The position numbers and the translations under genes are program-made. This document shows positions 15,660 through 23,766 of a stretch of 34,008 nt of DNA, piece by piece; the stretch's first letter is position 1; every line of letters begins with the position of its first letter. The stretch covers positions 1 to 34,008 of the forward strand of contig CAYTAP010000029.1 in NCBI GenBank assembly GCA_964435775.1, written 5' to 3'. The notes under the pieces were generated by a model, which ran no database searches, was not told where the DNA came from, and saw only the letters and a list, made by a program, of their open reading frames with translations. The stretch is from CAYTAP01 sp964435775 (lineage in GTDB: Bacteria > Planctomycetota > Phycisphaerae > Tepidisphaerales > Tepidisphaeraceae).

Positions 15660-16682
15660 TCACTTCCGCTCCTCCCCCGGCTTGGCGATTGCTTCGCGCA
15701 TCGATGTATCGGCGTTGATGTTCTTCAGCCGGTAGTAGTCCATGATCCCCATGTTGCCGTTGCGGAACGCTTCGGCCATCGCGCGGGGAACCTCGGCTTC
15801 GGCGAGCACGACGGCGGCGCGGTTCTCGGCCTGTGTGGCGACGTTTTCCTGCTCCTGCGCGATCGCCAGAGCACGGCGTTTCTCCGCCTCGGCCTGGAAG
15901 CGGCGCTTGTCGGATTCGGCCTGGTCCGCCTGCAATTTGGCGCCGATGTTTTCGCCAACATCAATGTCGGCGATGTCAATGGAGAGAATCTCAAAGGCCG
16001 TGTTGCTGTCGAGCGCCTTGTCCAGGACCGTCTTGGAAATGCGATCCGGGCGTTCGAGCACCTCTTTGTAGGTGTCCGCCGCGCCGATGCTGGCCACCAT
16101 GCCTTCGCCGACGCGGGCGATGATCGTCTCCTCGGTCGCCCCGCCGACGAGGCTCTTGATGTTCGTTCGCACGGTCACGCGAGCCTTGACCTTCAGTTGA
16201 ATCCCGTCGCGCGAAACGGCGTCAATGGTCAACCGTCCAAGCTGGGGGTTTGGAACGTCAATCACCTTGGGATTCACGCTGGTTTGCACGGCGTCGAGGA
16301 TATCGCGCCCGGCGAGGTCGATGGCGGTGGCGGTTTTCCATGACAGGTCGATGTTCGCCTTGTTGGCCGCGATCATGGCGTTGATGACACGCTGGACATC
16401 GCCACCGGCGAGTACATGCGACTCCATCTCCGGGGTGGAGATGTTCAGCCCCGCGCGGCTCGCCTGGATGCGCGAGTTGACGATGGCGACGGGATTGACG
16501 TTGCGGACCCGCATGCCGATGAGGTCAACCAGCCCGACATGCGCGCCGCTGACCAGGGCCCGGACATACAATCCGAGAAACTGGAACACGACGAAAAAGA
16601 TGATGATCACCACGATCAGCACGATGCCCGTGATGATCAGCGGCCAGGGAACTCCGTTGTTTGCCTGAGCGAGAGTAAACAT
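15660..16682 (-). CDS. floA: Flotillin-like protein FloA
   Basis: An SPFH-family scaffold of bacterial membrane microdomains (YqfA/UPF0365 type), 340 aa, the usual length. ATG 16682 has GGAA about 7 bases upstream. A membrane hairpin lies at about residues 12-40 (PLIITGIVLIVVIIIFFVVFQFLGLY). The FloA core then follows: ALVSGAHVGLVDLIGMRVRNVNP, RAGLNISTPEMESHVLAGGDV, DLAGRDILDAVQTSVNPKV. Coiled-coil repeats rich in Ala and Glu (KRRFQAEAEKRRALAIAQEQE) lead to the GNMGIMDYYRLKNINADTSMR ending. The long and short NfeD genes stand upstream in the same direction, the standard floA partnership. It lies 76 bases after the short NfeD. Confidence 0.95.
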   Translation of the reverse strand: MFTLAQANNGVPWPLIITGIVLIVVIIIFFVVFQFLGLYVRALVSGAHVGLVDLIGMRVRNVNPVAIVNSRIQASRAGLNISTPEMESHVLAGGDVQRVINAMIAANKANIDLSWKTATAIDLAGRDILDAVQTSVNPKVIDVPNPQLGRLTIDAVSRDGIQLKVKARVTVRTNIKSLVGGATEETIIARVGEGMVASIGAADTYKEVLERPDRISKTVLDKALDSNTAFEILSIDIADIDVGENIGAKLQADQAESDKRRFQAEAEKRRALAIAQEQENVATQAENRAAVVLAEAEVPRAMAEAFRNGNMGIMDYYRLKNINADTSMREAIAKPGEERK

Positions 16683-16758
16683 GAGCGTTTCCTTCCGTTT
16701 GAATCCATTCCGCCCGTGGCGGAAAAAAAGTTTGTCGATCGCGCGGCCGCGCGACGCA

Positions 16759-17223
16759 CTATAGCACGGCCCGCACAACCGGGCGATTGTCCTGAATGGC
16801 GACGACGCGGACCGATGCGCCGGCGGGAATCATTCCCCGCTCGGAAAACACTTCAAGGCGTTCGCGCCCGAAGTCGCACACCCCGCCGGGGCGCAATTCG
16901 CTGGCCGTCACGCCCTGCTGCCCGATGGCGACGGTTGGCTCCGGCGCGGTCGGCGCGATGGGCTGCAACACCAACCGCCGACCCAGCGGCGTGCGCGGCC
17001 AGAGCCGCACAGCATAACTCCCGACAAATGGCGTGGCGACGACCGTCCCCAGAAACACACCCATCCCCAGCCACAGGTTGATCACAAAACAGACCACGAG
17101 CGCCGCGATGATGCCGCCGGCGCCGATCACCCCAAGCAGTCCGTGCGTGGGCAGCAGAAGCTCGGCGGCGAGAAAGACCAGGCCGCCCGCAAAGAGGATC
17201 ACCGCCAGCAACCCAAGCGTCAT
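16759..17223 (-). CDS. Short NfeD-like membrane protein
   Basis: NfeD1b-type protein of 154 aa with several hydrophobic helices in the first 75 residues (LGLLAVILFAGGLVFLAAELL, GVIGAGGIIAALVVCFVINLW, GVFLGTVVATPFVG). It ends in a small OB-fold domain (about 95-154: TVAIGQQGVTASELRPGGVCDFGRERLEVFSERG...). NfeD OB domains are thought to act with flotillins on membrane quality control. Its ATG overlaps the stop of the long NfeD gene by four bases (ATGA), and floA follows, so the three are translationally linked. Length and layout fit the short, protease-less class. Confidence 0.9.
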   Translation of the reverse strand: MTLGLLAVILFAGGLVFLAAELLLPTHGLLGVIGAGGIIAALVVCFVINLWLGMGVFLGTVVATPFVGSYAVRLWPRTPLGRRLVLQPIAPTAPEPTVAIGQQGVTASELRPGGVCDFGRERLEVFSERGMIPAGASVRVVAIQDNRPVVRAVL

Positions 17224-18863
17224 GACGCCGACTCCTTCGAATCATTCACCCCATTGCGTCCGCCATCCGCGAGCGACACCGCGCGGACCACGATGCGGTT
17301 GCCGGTGGTGTCCCGCACTTCCACGGGCGTGTTTCGCGCGATGAAACCGCTGTCGCTGACAACACCGGTGATTCGCGTGACGTCCGCGTATGGAAACTCG
17401 GCCGAACCGCCGGGGAGCAGATCGGTGACCGTTCGGCCGGCGGTGCCGACGAATGGCCAGTGATCGTTGTCGTCGCGGGGCAGTTCCACGCCGCCGGCCG
17501 CCCCGCTGGTCGCCGTCAGGATCAGGCGATTGAAATAAGGAAGCTTGGGCAAATAGGACCGGAGAATCTGTGATAAAAGCGCGGCGCACACCAGTGCCGC
17601 GATGACGACGACCATGCCGCCCTGAATCGCCGACCAAGTTCCCTTGAGATGAGGCAGGACGCCGGGCATGCCCGATGGCTCTCCTCCGGCGAAGGTCAAC
17701 ACAAGCCCGCCCAGGAAGAGAATGATCCCACTGATGCCCGCGACGCCAAATCCGGGGATGACGAACAGCTCCAGCGCCAGCAGGCTGAGTCCCGCAAGGA
17801 TGACAACGATCTCCCACCACTGCGCGTAACCCGTCAGCAGGGGCACGCCGAGCAACGCCCCCAGGCTGACCAGCGCCACCGCTTCGGCCAGCCCATGCCC
17901 GGGCATGTGCAGCCCAACGTACAGGCTGAGAAGAAAAATGGTGAACAGGGCAAAGCGTCCCAGGTTGCCGCCAAGCATTCGGATCAATTCATCCCCCATG
18001 CCCGGCGAATAGGTGGCGACGATCTCAAGATGACGGGATTGCGCGAGCGTCTGGACACTGGGACTTTGCCCACTCGCCAGGCCATATGCGATCGCCTGAC
18101 GGGTATGAACGGTCAACAGCCGCTCGGCGGTGTCGATCGGCTGGGTGACATCGGGCACATCGATCCAGCCGCTCGTCAGCAGTTGGGTGCGCTGCGCGGG
18201 GGTCACAAAGCGTCGCTGCCCCTCCTTGTCCTGCACCCAATAGACGACGCGATCGACGACAACCATCGCCTCGACCAGCGCGGGATCGTATCCGTTGCGA
18301 ACAGCGCTGTCATCGAAGTCCGCGAGGATCGGACTTTCGATCTTGGCGCGCTCGGTTGCGGGCAGGGGATTCAGATCACCGTTGGACGTCATCGAAATTG
18401 GCGCCGAATCTCCAAGCGTGGCGCTGGGCGCCATGACAATCTCATTGCATGCCAATGCGATCATCGCGCCGGCGGAAATGGCGGTGTCGTTCACATAGGC
18501 GATGATGTGCAGGTCCTGCTGGTTTTTCAGGAACCGGCTGATATCAAGCCCCGCGGTGACGAGGCCGCCGTAGGTGTCGATCTCGAGAATGATCGTGTCC
18601 GCGCCGGCGGCGCGGGTGGCGACGATGTTCTTCTTCAACTGATCGCGGGAGAAGTTGTCAATCTGCCCGCTCAAATGAATCACGGCCGCCGGACGAACGA
18701 CCGGCGCGCCTTGAGGAGCGGGCGCTGTCGTCGCCGCCACGGAGGCAAGCGACATCCCGAGTACTACAACCGCGGCCATCAGCACATACGCGACCCACCC
18801 CACGCTCGGCGCGGCGAGCGGGCTCGACGCCTTTGCACCCGGATGAAAAGCCTGACGCCGCAT
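17220..18863 (-). CDS. Long NfeD: membrane-bound ClpP/S49-like serine protease
   Basis: A 547-aa NfeD1a-type protein. A signal anchor lies at about 20-45, followed by a ClpP-class serine protease domain (about 60-230), four or so membrane helices (about 285-430) and a C-terminal OB domain. The catalytic Ser is S130 in AISAGAM and the general-base Lys is K174 in ERAKIESP, the Ser-Lys dyad known from archaeal PH1510. Also seen are the oxyanion strand DTYGG and ATLGDSAPI. It should cut membrane or exported proteins such as stomatin/flotillin partners. ATG 18863 is preferred; the frame also has a GTG at 18866. It is the first gene of the leftward run and overlaps the short NfeD by ATGA. Confidence 0.92.
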   Translation of the reverse strand: MRRQAFHPGAKASSPLAAPSVGWVAYVLMAAVVVLGMSLASVAATTAPAPQGAPVVRPAAVIHLSGQIDNFSRDQLKKNIVATRAAGADTIILEIDTYGGLVTAGLDISRFLKNQQDLHIIAYVNDTAISAGAMIALACNEIVMAPSATLGDSAPISMTSNGDLNPLPATERAKIESPILADFDDSAVRNGYDPALVEAMVVVDRVVYWVQDKEGQRRFVTPAQRTQLLTSGWIDVPDVTQPIDTAERLLTVHTRQAIAYGLASGQSPSVQTLAQSRHLEIVATYSPGMGDELIRMLGGNLGRFALFTIFLLSLYVGLHMPGHGLAEAVALVSLGALLGVPLLTGYAQWWEIVVILAGLSLLALELFVIPGFGVAGISGIILFLGGLVLTFAGGEPSGMPGVLPHLKGTWSAIQGGMVVVIAALVCAALLSQILRSYLPKLPYFNRLILTATSGAAGGVELPRDDNDHWPFVGTAGRTVTDLLPGGSAEFPYADVTRITGVVSDSGFIARNTPVEVRDTTGNRIVVRAVSLADGGRNGVNDSKESAS

Positions 18864-18955
18864 CACTTGCTCATTCTACGCTCAATCGCGCGGATGGACA
18901 CACAATTCATGCGTTATAACCGCAGGCGATCTTTGGAGACGATGGGTAATCAGTT

Positions 18956-18995
18956 CCCAAACGGTTGCACTGCTTGATTTCCTGACCGTTTTGGG
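18956..18995. promoter_or_regulatory. Hairpin in divergent intergenic region
   Basis: CCCAAACGGT (18956-18965) and ACCGTTTTGGG (18985-18995) form a 10-bp stem with one bulged base and a 19-base loop. It lies in the 233-base gap between the leftward NfeD operon and the rightward epimerase gene. It could be an operator or part of a leader; there is no T-run, so a terminator is unlikely. The same gap holds a second inverted repeat, GGTTCA-n8-TGAACC (19052-19071). Confidence 0.35.
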
Positions 18996-19096
18996 TGAGT
19001 GTCACCGTGCCGGGCTTGGGCACGCCTGAGCTTCCGGCCCGCGTTCAACTGGGTTCATGATGTCGTGAACCATGAGTCTTTTCGACGCGGATTCCT

Positions 19097-19672
19097 ATGA
19101 CTGAAGATCGCTTCATGAAGTTTTCCCCAACCAACCTGGCTGGCGCCCTTCTGATTGACCCCGAAGTTCATCGCGATGAGCGGGGCTCTTTCACCCGCAC
19201 GTTCTGCCAGCGAGAGTTCGCCGATCACGGGCTGACATCCACCTTCGTGCAGTGCAGCGTCTCGTTCAACACCCGCGCGGGAACCCTGCGGGGAATGCAC
19301 CATCAGCTTCCACCGCACGCGGAGGACAAGCTGGTGCGATGCACAACCGGCGCGGTGCATGATGTGATCATCGACCTCCGGCCGCAATCACCCACCTACC
19401 TGCGCCACTTTGCGGTCGAACTTTCGGCGGCGAACGGGCGGGCATTGTATGTGCCCGCCGGCTTCGCCCACGGTTACATCACGCTCGCGGACGACAGCAC
19501 GGTTTCTTACCAGATGTCCTCGTTTTATGAACCGGAGTCCGCGCGAGGTGTGCGGTGGAATGATCCGTTGTTCAACATCCAATGGCCTGTCGCGGTCAAA
19601 GTGATTCATCCGCGCGATGACGCCTATCCTGATTATGTGCCCGCATCCCAAAACGCTTCCGTCAAACGCTGA
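19097..19672 (+). CDS. rfbC: dTDP-4-dehydrorhamnose 3,5-epimerase family protein
   Basis: A cupin-fold RmlC-type epimerase, 191 aa, normal length. It would epimerise C3 and C5 of dTDP-4-keto-6-deoxyglucose on the route to dTDP-rhamnose or a related deoxysugar. Motifs: DERGSFTRTF (27-36), RGMHHQ with the catalytic His (65-70; RGLHYQ in the classical enzyme), KLVRCTTGAVHDVIIDLRPQSPT (78-100), PAGFAHGY (120-127), and RWNDPLFNIQWP. An in-frame ATG at 19115 (MKFSPTN) is the alternative start and matches the usual N-terminus better. No other rml genes are near it, so its substrate pathway is elsewhere. The changed Tyr to His beside the catalytic His leaves room for a 3-only or 5-only epimerase. Confidence 0.88.
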   Translation: MTEDRFMKFSPTNLAGALLIDPEVHRDERGSFTRTFCQREFADHGLTSTFVQCSVSFNTRAGTLRGMHHQLPPHAEDKLVRCTTGAVHDVIIDLRPQSPTYLRHFAVELSAANGRALYVPAGFAHGYITLADDSTVSYQMSSFYEPESARGVRWNDPLFNIQWPVAVKVIHPRDDAYPDYVPASQNASVKR

Positions 19673-19769
19673 ACGGAACAGGTTCAAGGCGCGGGTCCGG
19701 TTGCGAATCCTGAACCGCGCGGGATGATGGAACGCAGGTACGCACTTCGACCGTGCCAAGGTGGTCGCC

Positions 19770-20378
19770 ATGTCCACTCCGCAATCAACAGCGCCTGTGG
19801 CTTCGACGCAGGAGATGCTTGACGCTCCGATGCCGTCGGTGGGCGCTGTTGCGCCGGAGTTTGACCTGACACGCGTTGGCGGGCGACGATTCATCCTCTC
19901 CCAATACGCGCGCCGGGTGGTCGTGATCGAGTTTGGTTCGCTCAGTTGCCCCTCGTTCCGCGATCGCGCGCCCGCGATGGAGGCCCTTCGACGGAAGTTC
20001 GCACTGCGGGCGGAATTCCTGATCATCTACACGCGCGAGGCCCACCCGACCGGCGGATGGGAGGTGCGACGGAACAAGGAGGAGGGGATTCAGATCGAAC
20101 AACCAACCAGCGACGCCGGACGGCGCGAACTGGCAAGGCGAGCGGTGGAGGCGCTCAGGATCAAAATGCCCGTGGCGGTCGATATGATGGATGACGCCGT
20201 CACCCGCGCCTATGGCGGCTTTCCCAACGCCGCGGTCGTGATTGGACGCGACGGCCGGGTGGCCGCGCGACAGCAATGGACCGATCCCTCGTCCCTTGGT
20301 GCGGAGATCGCCCTGGCGGCGTTGCGACCGGCGCCGCCAGCCACTCGCCCATCGCATGGGAGGGATCAAACGCCGTGA
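19770..20378 (+). CDS. Iodothyronine deiodinase-like redoxin protein
   Basis: A 202-aa thioredoxin-fold protein of the deiodinase family. The central pattern VVIEFGSLSCPSFRDR places Cys60 exactly where vertebrate deiodinases carry selenocysteine. The hallmark FLIIYTREAHPTGGW (83-97, His92) matches the family's YIxEAHxxDGW. The end AYGGFPNAAVVIGRDGRVA fits the thioredoxin cis-Pro and final strand. The codon at position 60 is TGC, so no Sec recoding is involved. The bacterial function is unknown; a peroxiredoxin-like thiol reductase or dehalogenase role is possible. No signal peptide is seen. Start: ATG 19770; a GTG at 19761 is also in frame. It is followed by a LacI-type regulator, but nothing links them functionally. 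Confidence 0.85.
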   Translation: MSTPQSTAPVASTQEMLDAPMPSVGAVAPEFDLTRVGGRRFILSQYARRVVVIEFGSLSCPSFRDRAPAMEALRRKFALRAEFLIIYTREAHPTGGWEVRRNKEEGIQIEQPTSDAGRRELARRAVEALRIKMPVAVDMMDDAVTRAYGGFPNAAVVIGRDGRVAARQQWTDPSSLGAEIALAALRPAPPATRPSHGRDQTP

Positions 20379-20456
20379 CCCCCACAGCCTCCCTCTTGTG
20401 CAAAGTATCGCTATTTCTTGCCCCTTCCAGGCGTATCGCATAACGAATGGAATATT

Positions 20457-21467
20457 GTGACCATCAAGCCCAACTCCACCACATTGCTCGACATTGCACA
20501 GGACGCCCACACGAGCGTCAGCACGGTCAGTCGTGTGCTGGCCGGGGGCGCCAAGGCCAGGCGGATCAGCGCCGCGACCCGGGCGCGGGTGGAGGCGTCG
20601 GCGGCGCGACTGGGGTATCGACCCAACCTCCTCGCCCGTTCCCTGCGAACCAAACGAACGCACACCGTGGCGCTGATGGTCTCGGACATCGCCAACCCTT
20701 TTTTTGGCCAATTGGCGAGTCTGATCGAGCAGCAACTTCATCATGAAGGCTATTCGATCATCCTTTGCAACAGCGGCGAAGACCTTGAACAGGAAGCGTC
20801 ATACCTGCGCCTCTTGCGCCAAAAGGGAATCGATGGACTGATTCTCGTCCCCGTCGTCGACAGCAAACAGGCCTTGCAGGAATTGGCGACGCCCACGCTC
20901 CCCCTCGTGCTGCTGGACCGCGCGATCCCCGGCATCGCGGCTGCGGTGACCACCGATCAGCGCCAGGCAACCGGACTTTTGTGTGACACGCTCGAGCGCG
21001 CCAAGGTGAGGCGAATCGCCCTGGTCTGCGGCCCGCGCCACATCACCACGCACCACCAGCGGGCGGAGATGATCGCCCGCCGCTTCGAAGTCATCGCCCG
21101 CCACGAAGGGCCGGTGCAGCGGGAAACCGGCCAGCAAGCCTTCGTCAAGTTTCTGGAGGCGGACCCCGACGCGGTGGTCTGCACGAACAATTTCCTGGCG
21201 CAGGGATTGATCGACGCCATCGGAGAACTGGACCATCGGTTCATCGTCGCCTGCTTTGACGAGCTGCCCATGATGCACCTGTTGCCGCTTCCGATCGTCA
21301 GCAGCCTTCAGGATGTGCCCCTCCTGGCGGCGATGGCGGTGGAGCAATTGCTCCTGCAATTGCGCGATGCGCCGCATCCCGCCCCCCCCGCCGCGCCCCC
21401 GCCGCTGACCGCGCGGGTCGTGACCAACCGCGCCTTCCAACGCATGGTGGAATGGACCGGCGTCTGA
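20457..21467 (+). CDS. LacI-family transcriptional regulator
   Basis: 336 aa from GTG 20457 (reads MTIKPNSTTLLDIA), which places the DNA-binding helix-turn-helix at the N-terminus as in all LacI proteins. A TTG at 20418 would add 13 unlikely residues. HTH: LLDIAQDAHTSVSTVSRVLAGG, hinge LGYRPNLLARSLRTKRTHTVAL, then the periplasmic-binding-type core (VSDIANPFFGQLASLIEQ, GIDGLILVPV, LVLLDRAIPG, VCGPRHITTHHQRAEM). The C-terminal end is Pro-rich. It lies directly before the biosynthetic cluster, and a 16-bp palindrome is found close to the first cluster start codon, so local repression by a small ligand is plausible (inference). Confidence 0.92.
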   Translation: MTIKPNSTTLLDIAQDAHTSVSTVSRVLAGGAKARRISAATRARVEASAARLGYRPNLLARSLRTKRTHTVALMVSDIANPFFGQLASLIEQQLHHEGYSIILCNSGEDLEQEASYLRLLRQKGIDGLILVPVVDSKQALQELATPTLPLVLLDRAIPGIAAAVTTDQRQATGLLCDTLERAKVRRIALVCGPRHITTHHQRAEMIARRFEVIARHEGPVQRETGQQAFVKFLEADPDAVVCTNNFLAQGLIDAIGELDHRFIVACFDELPMMHLLPLPIVSSLQDVPLLAAMAVEQLLLQLRDAPHPAPPAAPPPLTARVVTNRAFQRMVEWTGV

Positions 21468-21611
21468 ACCGCGCGGATCAAACGCACCCCCGCGAGAGTC
21501 CGATAAGGCGCCCGCGTCGCTTTCCTCCTGAAGTGACGCCATGTCCCGCCCGATGAAATGAACATCTGTGCCGTTTATGACGCGGGCGCATGTCCCACGT
21601 GGTGGTCCTTA

Positions 21612-21627
21612 TGCCGCCAACGCGGCA
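21612..21627. promoter_or_regulatory. Candidate LacI-type operator before the cluster
   Basis: TGCCGCCAACGCGGCA has perfect 6-base arms (TGCCGC/GCGGCA) around CAAC and TG...CA ends, the size and ends seen in several LacI-family operators, although the centre is not the usual CG. It lies 30 bases before the ligase start codon, where a bound repressor would block elongation or initiation. A short palindrome CCACGTGG is also in this leader. The 190-base gap 21468-21657 holds no gene that I can see. Confidence 0.3.
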
Positions 21628-21657
21628 ACGCCCGTTTGGACAATTCGGAAAGGCATG

Positions 21658-23766
21658 ATGGCCGGAACGCTCGACAATCCGATGACGCATCCAACCCTCG
21701 TCCACCTTCTGCGCGCCCGTGCGGCGGCGGAACCGAATCGCAAGGGGTATATGTTCCTGCCCGATGGGGAAGAGGAATCCGCCGCGCTGGACTGGGGGGA
21801 ACTTGACCGGAGCGCGCGCTCCATCGCCGCACAACTTCGCGGATCATGCGCGCCGGGCGATCGCGCCCTCCTGCTTTACCCAGCGGGTTTGGAGTTCATC
21901 AGCGCTTACATGGGATGCCTTTATGCCGGCGTCATCGCGGTTCCCGCGCCGGCGCCGCGCTCGGCTCGACAGGAACGCGGAACATCCCGCCTTCATGCCA
22001 TCGTCAACGACGCCCGGCCGGCGGCGATTCTCGTGCCGTCGTCCATCCGCGACGCCGCGCACGACCTGCTCGGCGAATTGACGCCGACGATCCTCGTTCA
22101 TGAGGAAGCTTGCGACGGTGAGATGGGTGAGCCTCCGGCATTGTCCGCCATTCGTCCCGAAAGCCTGGCGTTTTTGCAGTACACATCGGGATCCTGCTCC
22201 GCCCCCAAGGGGGTGATGGTTCGTCACGGCAATCTGATGCACAACCTGGAGGTGATCTGCCGCGCGTTCAATGGATCGGCACAGGCAACGGGGTTGACCT
22301 GGCTGCCCCATTATCACGACATGGGCTTGCTCATGCAGTTGCAGGCGCTGTACGCCGGATGCCGCAGCGTCATCATGCCGCCGACCGCGATGCTGCAGCG
22401 CCCCGTGCGGTGGCTCGAAGCGATCACCCGATATCGCGTCGAAGCGTCCGGCGGGCCCAACTTCGCTTATGCCTTGTGCGCCCGGACGGTCAGCGAACAG
22501 GACAAATCCAAACTCGACTTGAGCTGCTGGAAAGTGGCATACAACGCGGCCGAGCCTATTCATGCCCGGACCCTCGACGCCTTCACAACCGCGTTCGCCT
22601 CCTGTGGCTTTTCGGCCTCCTCGATCATGACCGGATATGGGCTGGCCGAGACCACCCTCGTCGTCAGCTGCGCGGGAATCGGGCGGGGATATCACGAATG
22701 CCCGGTGCGAACCGACGCGCTGCGACTGGGGCGCATAAACAAAGCGGACGCGGCGGCAACGGACACCACGCGCCTGGTTTCCTCCGGAATGGTGCGCGGA
22801 GGGCAGGATGTGTTGATTGTGGACCCCGAAACCCGCCAACCATGCGCCGCCGACATCATCGGCGAAGTGTGGGTGCGAGGCGCGAGTGTTGCCGCCGGCT
22901 ACTGGAAACACGAGGAGATGACGCGCGAGGTATTCGCCGCGCAATTGGTGGATCGGCCGGGCGCCTACCTTCGCACGGGGGACCTGGGATTTTTTGATGG
23001 GGATCAACTGATCATCACCGGCCGGCTCAAGGATGTCATCATCATCCGGGGCCTCAATCATTATCCACAGGATATCGAACACACCACAGCCGACGCGCAT
23101 CCAGCGCTGGCGGAGTCCGGCGGCGCGGCGTTTTCGGTGGAGATTGGGGAGCAGGAGCGGCTGATCGTCGTTCATGAAGTCGAACGCGCGCAGCGCAACG
23201 CCGATGTGAACGACATCGCCGATGCCGTTCGGCGGGCGGTGGCTGAGCATCACGAATTGTCGCTGCATGCCTTGGTTCTCCTGAAGCCGGGACACCTTCC
23301 GCGCACAACCAGCGGCAAGGTTCGCCGCAGCGCCTGCCGCGAGGATTACCTGGCGGGCACGTTGCACGAGATCGCACGATGGGAAGCGCCGGATGTCAGC
23401 GATGAACCACCGCATGCGGCATGCACGGAGAAAACGGCCGCGGTCCACTGCGACACTGCCTCATCGCCCGAGATGAGCGCTCCGGAGATCGCGGCGATTC
23501 TCACGCGATTGCTCGCGGACGCGGCGCATTGTTCGGCCGATGAGATCGATCCAAGCGAGCCTTTTGTCCGCTACGGCCTGGACTCGGCGGCGGCGATGTC
23601 GCTTTCCGAAGCGATTCGCGCGGAACTGGGCCCCTCCATCAGCACGCCGCTGACCGTCACCGTCTTCTGGGATTACCCAAGCATCGATGCGCTGTCGCGC
23701 CATCTCGCGGACGCGACGCGTCATGGCGACCCCGACCCCATCAACGCGACCGAGGAGGCGAGGTGA
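21658..23766 (+). CDS. Fatty acyl-AMP ligase fused to acyl carrier protein
   Basis: 702 aa. Residues 1-575 form an ANL-superfamily adenylating enzyme of the FAAL branch: phosphate loop YTSGSCSAPKGVMV (175-188), the FAAL-typical LPHYHDMGLL (216-225), GYGLAET (326-332), YLRTGDLGFFDG (437-448), and the C-terminal Lys K554 in TTSGKVRR. Residues 607-690 are an ACP with the modification Ser643 in RYGLDSAAAM. It should turn a fatty acid into acyl-AMP and load it on its own ACP rather than on CoA. The loop reads SGSCSAPKG where SGSTGxPKG is standard. ATG 21658 has CGGAAAGG upstream; ATG 21655 is adjacent. The stop overlaps the P450 start (GTGA), so the two are coupled. Confidence 0.93.
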   Translation: MAGTLDNPMTHPTLVHLLRARAAAEPNRKGYMFLPDGEEESAALDWGELDRSARSIAAQLRGSCAPGDRALLLYPAGLEFISAYMGCLYAGVIAVPAPAPRSARQERGTSRLHAIVNDARPAAILVPSSIRDAAHDLLGELTPTILVHEEACDGEMGEPPALSAIRPESLAFLQYTSGSCSAPKGVMVRHGNLMHNLEVICRAFNGSAQATGLTWLPHYHDMGLLMQLQALYAGCRSVIMPPTAMLQRPVRWLEAITRYRVEASGGPNFAYALCARTVSEQDKSKLDLSCWKVAYNAAEPIHARTLDAFTTAFASCGFSASSIMTGYGLAETTLVVSCAGIGRGYHECPVRTDALRLGRINKADAAATDTTRLVSSGMVRGGQDVLIVDPETRQPCAADIIGEVWVRGASVAAGYWKHEEMTREVFAAQLVDRPGAYLRTGDLGFFDGDQLIITGRLKDVIIIRGLNHYPQDIEHTTADAHPALAESGGAAFSVEIGEQERLIVVHEVERAQRNADVNDIADAVRRAVAEHHELSLHALVLLKPGHLPRTTSGKVRRSACREDYLAGTLHEIARWEAPDVSDEPPHAACTEKTAAVHCDTASSPEMSAPEIAAILTRLLADAAHCSADEIDPSEPFVRYGLDSAAAMSLSEAIRAELGPSISTPLTVTVFWDYPSIDALSRHLADATRHGDPDPINATEEAR

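Noticed and set aside
15491..15661. CRISPR array
   Set aside because: Units are 7-11 bases in direct tandem without spacers, and no cas genes are present.
19920..20000. Selenocysteine recoding in the deiodinase-like gene
   Set aside because: The codon at the Sec position is TGC (Cys), and no in-frame TGA occurs.
21844..23448. Long open frame on the - strand opposite the acyl-AMP ligase
   Set aside because: It mirrors a strong coding gene in high-GC DNA and its protein has no family motifs or sensible composition. The same applies to the long - strand frames opposite rhomboid (5193-6482) and trigger factor (9559-11136).
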